The translations under genes were made by a program, and so were the position numbers. 64,000 bases of DNA from Actinoplanes sp. KI2 (GTDB lineage Bacteria > Actinomycetota > Actinomycetes > Mycobacteriales > Micromonosporaceae): the NCBI RefSeq assembly GCF_025630775.1, contig NZ_JAOSZE010000010.1, positions 62,001 through 126,000 of the forward strand, in the 5' to 3' direction. Shown piece after piece: positions 60,693-64,000 of the stretch. The notes below the pieces were generated by a model that was not told the DNA's origin, did not search any database, and saw only the letters and a program-made list of their open reading frames with translations. Every line of letters begins with the position of its first letter. The stretch's first letter is position 1.

Positions 60693-60888
60693 CCACACAC
60701 CGCACCCCCGCCCGACACGCCGCACCGCCCGGCCGCCCAAAACCGGCCGCCTGAGAAGCACGCAGGGACATCGGTGCATCCAGTCATACCAACCCTACAC
60801 AGATCTTGGCTCCATGGCGCTCTCAGCGGGCCGTCCTGAGCTGTTCTGCCGACCCGGGACCGCCACGGTCCCCCGAACACCCCTCACG

Positions 60889-60918
60889 CGCGGAACGGGC
60901 GCACAGGGCCGTTCCGCG
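60889..60918. promoter_or_regulatory. Hairpin in the xis leader
   Basis: A perfect 10-bp stem (60889-60898 with 60909-60918), 10-nt loop, ending 18 bp before the xis ribosome site. The stretch 60693-60946 holds no gene; this hairpin may attenuate xis/int expression. Confidence 0.45.
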
Positions 60919-60946
60919 GCCCCCGTTGCTCATCTAGGAGGTAGGT

Positions 60947-61138
60947 GTGGCTACCCGCCGCGCGCACCTGACCATCGTCGAATTCTGCGAAGAGATCGGT
61001 ATCGGGCGTTCCACCTTCTACGACTGGCGTACGAAGCGCCGGGCGCCCCGCTGCATCAAGTTGCCCAATGGCGAACTGCGAATCCGCCGTGCCGAATACG
61101 AGCGCTGGCTTGACGCGCTGGAAGAGAGGGCCGCCTAG
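60947..61138 (+). CDS. xis: Excisionase (Xis), MerR-like HTH
   Basis: A 63-residue winged-helix DNA-binding protein: LTIVEFCEEIGIGRSTFYDW as HTH and IKLPNGELRIRRAEYERWL as wing. GTG start with an excellent AGGAGGT at 60937. The stop overlaps the int start by 1 bp. It bends att DNA to favour excision. Confidence 0.88.
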   Translation: MATRRAHLTIVEFCEEIGIGRSTFYDWRTKRRAPRCIKLPNGELRIRRAEYERWLDALEERAA

Positions 61139-62577
61139 TGCCGGTGACGTACGACGTCCGCATCTACGAGATCGATGTCTACAAGGGCAAGACCACCACA
61201 ACCTATTGGGTGCAATGGAAGATCGCCGGGAAACTTCCGCTCAGGAAACGGCCCTTCAAACAGAAAGCTCTTGCCGTCAGCTTCCGGTCCGACCTCATCG
61301 CGGCGGCCCGCAAAGGCGAGGCGTTCGACGTGGTCACCGGCAAGCCGGTCTCGATGAGTCGCGAACTGCAGGACATGAGCTGCTATGAGCTGGCGTGCAG
61401 GTACATCGATCTTAAGTGGCCCCGGGCAGCAGCCATGACGCGCAAGACCAACGCTGAAGCGCTGACCGCCGTTCTACCGCTGCTCTTCATAGGTACCAAG
61501 GGAAAGCCGGACGACAGGCTCATCCGCACAGCGTTGCGCCGATGGGCCTTCAACACCACGGCACGTGCGGCCGAGGATCAGCCGGACGAGATCCGGCGCG
61601 TCCTCACGTGGGTCGAGCGCAACAGTCGACCGGCGGCCGATCTCACGGACCCCAAGGTGCTCCGCACCGTCCTCGACGGACTGACGCTCAGATTGGACGG
61701 AAAGCCTGGCTCGCCGGTCGTGGTCACGCGCCGCCGGAAGATCTTCACGGGCATGTTGGAATACGGGGCGGAGATCAACGCCCTGTCCGAAAACCCATGG
61801 CCCGCGTTCAAATGGACACCGCCTCGGACCGCTAGCGGCGGAATCGATCGCCGAAGCGTGGCGAATCCGATGCAGGCGCGCACCCTGCTCGTGGCAGTGC
61901 GCCAGCAGGGCAGGATCGGCCCTCGCATGGTCGCGTTCTATTCGTGCCTGTACTACGCCGGCCTCCGGCCGGAAGAGGCGGTCGGCATCCACGTACCTCG
62001 CAATTTCGAGTTGCCGAGCCGTGATGACGAGTGGGGCGAATTCGTCCTGGACGTCGCCGAGCCGCACGCCGGGAAGGCATGGACCGACTCCGGCAAGAAC
62101 CGCGACCGGCGACAGCTCAAGCAGCGCGCTATCGGCGATGTCCGCCGGGTGCCCTGCCCGCCGATCCTGACCGCGATCATCCGGTGGCACATCGAAGCGT
62201 TCGGCCTCGGACCCGGCGGCCGGCTGTTCGTGGGGGAACGCAACAAGGACGAACTGCCGATTCTCACGATCAACCGAGTCTGGCGGCAGGCCCGCCAAGC
62301 GGTGTTCACGGCCGAGGTCTACGCCTCGCCGCTCGCCGAGACGCCGTACGACCTGCGGCACGCGTTCGTCTCGACGAACCTGAACGCGGGGATCTCCCCG
62401 ACCGACGTCGCCGAGATGGCGGGTCAGTCACCTGAGGTGCTATGGCGCAACTACGCCAAGTGCCTCGATGGGGGAGTGGCCGAGCTGCGCCGTCGGATGG
62501 AAGCGGGCTTCGGCGGGCGGCCAGCCGCGCCGCGCTCCGGTACGTCCTCGGTACGGATCACCGTAGAGGGCCGGTGA
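61138..62577 (+). CDS. int: Tyrosine site-specific integrase
   Basis: A 479-residue recombinase. Catalytic residues: R277 in AGLRPEEA, R407-H408 in PYDLRHAF (the usual box-II His is Tyr404), W436 in the late-His position and nucleophile Y439 in LWRNYAKCL. Its C terminus is the parent type of the three remnants at 37662, 42823 and 43120. GTG start at 61138, TAGTG overlap with xis. It lies 99 bp from the tRNA attachment site. Confidence 0.93.
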   Translation: MPVTYDVRIYEIDVYKGKTTTTYWVQWKIAGKLPLRKRPFKQKALAVSFRSDLIAAARKGEAFDVVTGKPVSMSRELQDMSCYELACRYIDLKWPRAAAMTRKTNAEALTAVLPLLFIGTKGKPDDRLIRTALRRWAFNTTARAAEDQPDEIRRVLTWVERNSRPAADLTDPKVLRTVLDGLTLRLDGKPGSPVVVTRRRKIFTGMLEYGAEINALSENPWPAFKWTPPRTASGGIDRRSVANPMQARTLLVAVRQQGRIGPRMVAFYSCLYYAGLRPEEAVGIHVPRNFELPSRDDEWGEFVLDVAEPHAGKAWTDSGKNRDRRQLKQRAIGDVRRVPCPPILTAIIRWHIEAFGLGPGGRLFVGERNKDELPILTINRVWRQARQAVFTAEVYASPLAETPYDLRHAFVSTNLNAGISPTDVAEMAGQSPEVLWRNYAKCLDGGVAELRRRMEAGFGGRPAAPRSGTSSVRITVEGR

Positions 62578-62604
62578 CGGCCGGACACAGCCGGACTGAC
62601 GAGG

Positions 62605-62642
62605 AAGGCCGCTGACCTATGTTCGTGCTGGTCAGCGGCCTT
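62605..62642 (+). terminator. Terminator after int
   Basis: A perfect 13-bp stem (62605-62617 with 62630-62642) with a 12-nt loop, 27 bp after the int stop. It also stands 34 bp beyond the 3' end of the opposite-strand tRNA and may serve both. Confidence 0.75.
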
Positions 62643-62675
62643 GTTGGCGCAGGTAGATCATGATGTCCGAATTGA

Positions 62676-62723
62676 GTGCCCCCGGCAGGATTCGAACCTG
62701 CGCTTTCGCCTCCGGAGGGCGAC
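62676..62723. other. Right attachment site (att) within tRNA-Arg
   Basis: 48 bp identical to 43294-43341, covering the 3' half of tRNA-Arg from the anticodon arm to the discriminator base plus one flanking base. Recombination between the two copies would excise 19.4 kb and leave an intact tRNA. Confidence 0.95.
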
Positions 62724-62748
62724 GCTCTATCCCCTGAGCTACGGGGGC
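62677..62748 (-). tRNA. tRNA-Arg (anticodon CCG)
   Basis: 72 nt. The acceptor stem GCCCCCG/CGGGGGC, D arm GCTC...GAGC, anticodon stem TCGCC/GGCGA around loop CTCCGGA (anticodon CCG) and T arm GCAGG/CCTGC with TTCGAAT all pair perfectly. No CCA is encoded. It is the integration target of the AICE and of the older elements to the left. Confidence 0.96.
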
Positions 62749-62797
62749 TCAGTGGTTCCAGAGCCTAGCAGGCCGGTCGGAACCACCGCCAACGGGG

Positions 62798-63475
62798 CTA
62801 CTCGGTGCCCTGGATCTTCTTCAGGAGGTTGTCGATCACGGTGATCTCGCCCTGCTGGGAGGTGACCATCGTGCCGGCCAGCCATTTCACGTCGCTGTTG
62901 TGGGAGAGCTTCTGGGCCTCCTGGGCCATGTGGATGCCGCCCAGGTGGTGCTGGCGCATCAGCGTGAGGTACTGCACGTCCAGGTCCTTGCCGGTGGCCT
63001 TGCGCAGGTCGGCCAGCTGCTCGGGGGTCGCCATGCCGGGCATCAGGCCGTTGACCACCGAGCCGGCCGAGTCGGGCATCCAGGCCATCGGCTCCTGGGT
63101 GCTGGTCGGGCTCAGGTGCCAGTCGCGCAGCCAGGCCTGCATGTAGCCGATCTGGCCGTGCTGGGTGAGGGCGATGTCGGACGCCAGGTACACGATCTCC
63201 GGGTTGTCGGACTTCTCGTGGGCGATCATCGACATCTCGACCGCCTGGGCGTGGTGGACCGCCATGTCGCGCAGGAAGCCGGCCTCCACCGAGTCGTCGC
63301 CCGGCGTGGTGAGGCGGGGCACCAGCAGGCCGACGCCGAGGCCGAGGAGGGCGCCGACGAACAGTGCCGCGATCGCCAGCAGCCAGCCGCGGCGGCCGCC
63401 GCGGCCGGCTGTGGGTGTGTCGTCGGGGGCGGCGGCCTCGGCCGCCGTCTCCGACTCGGTGGGGACCGAGGTCAC
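62798..63475 (-). CDS. DUF305 membrane-anchored protein
   Basis: A 225-residue protein. One N-terminal TM helix (GWLLAIAALFVGALLGLGVGLL), then the DUF305 four-helix domain with metal-binding-like DMAVHHAQAVEMSMIA and LMRQHHLGGIHMAQ histidine pairs. Family members are periplasmic or surface ferritin-like proteins, often linked to copper. GTG start overlapping the DUF3105 stop (GTGA), so the two form an operon. Confidence 0.9.
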   Translation of the reverse strand: MTSVPTESETAAEAAAPDDTPTAGRGGRRGWLLAIAALFVGALLGLGVGLLVPRLTTPGDDSVEAGFLRDMAVHHAQAVEMSMIAHEKSDNPEIVYLASDIALTQHGQIGYMQAWLRDWHLSPTSTQEPMAWMPDSAGSVVNGLMPGMATPEQLADLRKATGKDLDVQYLTLMRQHHLGGIHMAQEAQKLSHNSDVKWLAGTMVTSQQGEITVIDNLLKKIQGTE

Positions 63476-64000
63476 TTGCCGTTGCCCATGCTCGTGCCGT
63501 TGGAGGCCGCGGTGACCGGGCCGGTCGTGGTGTTGCCGCCGGAGCAGGAGACGCCGGGCTCGAGGGCCGCCACGACCCGCGTGTCCTTGATGAACTCGTC
63601 GATCCGCGGGTCGTTCACGTCGTCGGTCTTGAGCTGGTAGCCCCAGACCTGGACGGAGACGCTCTTGTCGAGGCCGGCGTACGGCGACATGAGCGTGTAG
63701 TCCTTGCCCTGCACCTTCTTGGCCAGGACGGCGACCTGGTCGGCGGGGAGACCCTGCTTGTACGTGACCCAGACGGCGCCGTGCTCGAGGCTGTGCACCG
63801 CGTGCTCGTTGGCGATCGGCGCGTCGTACACGTCGCCGTTGCAGTTCTGCGGGGTGGGGTTGTGCGCGCCGCCGACCGGCGGGCTGGTCACGTAGGTGAG
63901 CGTGCCGTCCTTGTGGGTGCGGTCGTCGATCTTGGGGTTTTTCTGGGCGCGGTAGTCGACCACGCCCTTGATGTCGGCGACCTTGTCCTCCCAGCTGCGG
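63472..64000 (-). CDS. DUF3105 protein, N terminus beyond window
   Basis: About 176 residues visible; the N-terminal part, likely a TM anchor, lies past position 64000. The DUF3105 core is clear: SPPVGGAHNPTPQNCNGDVY cut across and AVHSLEHGAVWVTYKQG. One late cysteine (PGVSCSGG). Neighbouring DUF3105-DUF305 pairs recur in actinobacteria; function unknown. Confidence 0.88.
   Translation of the reverse strand, partial: RSWEDKVADIKGVVDYRAQKNPKIDDRTHKDGTLTYVTSPPVGGAHNPTPQNCNGDVYDAPIANEHAVHSLEHGAVWVTYKQGLPADQVAVLAKKVQGKDYTLMSPYAGLDKSVSVQVWGYQLKTDDVNDPRIDEFIKDTRVVAALEPGVSCSGGNTTTGPVTAASNGTSMGNGK

Larger units (their letters stand above)
43294..62723. mobile_element. Complete actinomycete integrative and conjugative element (AICE)
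   Basis: About 19.4 kb bounded by a perfect 48-bp direct repeat that is the 3' part of the tRNA-Arg gene. It carries all AICE modules: Int and Xis beside the intact tRNA, a DnaB-N/DUF3987 replication protein with an iteron hairpin, TraB (FtsK-like) and SpdB-like transfer genes, GntR/HAD regulators, and cargo at the far end. No frameshift is visible in the core genes, so it may be mobile. The cargo (43761-47790), especially 46349-47790, is less GC-biased at third positions than the core. Confidence 0.92.

Overview
The window is a high-GC actinobacterial chromosome segment, most like Micromonosporaceae (an Actinoplanes or Micromonospora relative). The evidence is GC-biased third positions, many GTG starts, ATGA/GTGA gene overlaps, lineage-typical families (DUF6412 beside YidC, DUF3105/DUF305, RRQRL zinc proteins) and a complete actinomycete integrative and conjugative element (AICE).

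Chromosomal left part (1-36332). It opens with an ornithine aminotransferase/DDAH operon, a membrane protein, ClpP, an endonuclease VIII, a NodB-type deacetylase, a CoA-disulfide-reductase-like flavoprotein, a carboxylate-amine ligase and YidC. A secreted polysaccharide-degrading cluster follows (GH16-CBM6 glucanase and two GH18 chitinases sharing a duplicated chitin-binding module), then a GH13 trehalose-synthase-like enzyme, a FabG-like SDR and a YgiB/YgiC pair. Next come small membrane proteins, an oxidoreductase, an AraC regulator, a STAS protein, a serine hydrolase, a PknB-type kinase, a PadR regulator driving an ABC/FtsX exporter, a glycosyltransferase, a deaminase lacking the usual catalytic Glu, and a methyltransferase.

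Integration hot spot (about 36400-62750). Everything here is explained by repeated insertion at the 3' end of one tRNA-Arg(CCG) gene (62677-62748, minus). A perfect 48-bp direct repeat (43294-43341 and 62676-62723) bounds an intact AICE of about 19.4 kb. Its order is: cargo (ParB/DGQHR-like protein plus GIY-YIG nuclease, membrane protein with a PLD-like domain, RNase D-like exonuclease), HAD/GntR pair with palindromic operators, small transfer genes, SpdB-like protein, TraB translocase, two methyltransferases, a DnaB-N/DUF3987 replication protein, an iteron-like hairpin, Xis and Int. To its left, three decayed integrase 3' ends (about 37662, 42823 and 43120) record earlier elements.

Between two of these remnants lies a tight three-gene operon (38213-42809): a CHAT protease-STAND NTPase-TPR protein, a small cysteine-rich protein and a three-TM membrane protein. 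It looks like an NLR-like protease sensor with a membrane effector and is the best candidate for an undescribed defence system. To the right of the tRNA the chromosome resumes with a DUF305/DUF3105 operon running off the window end.
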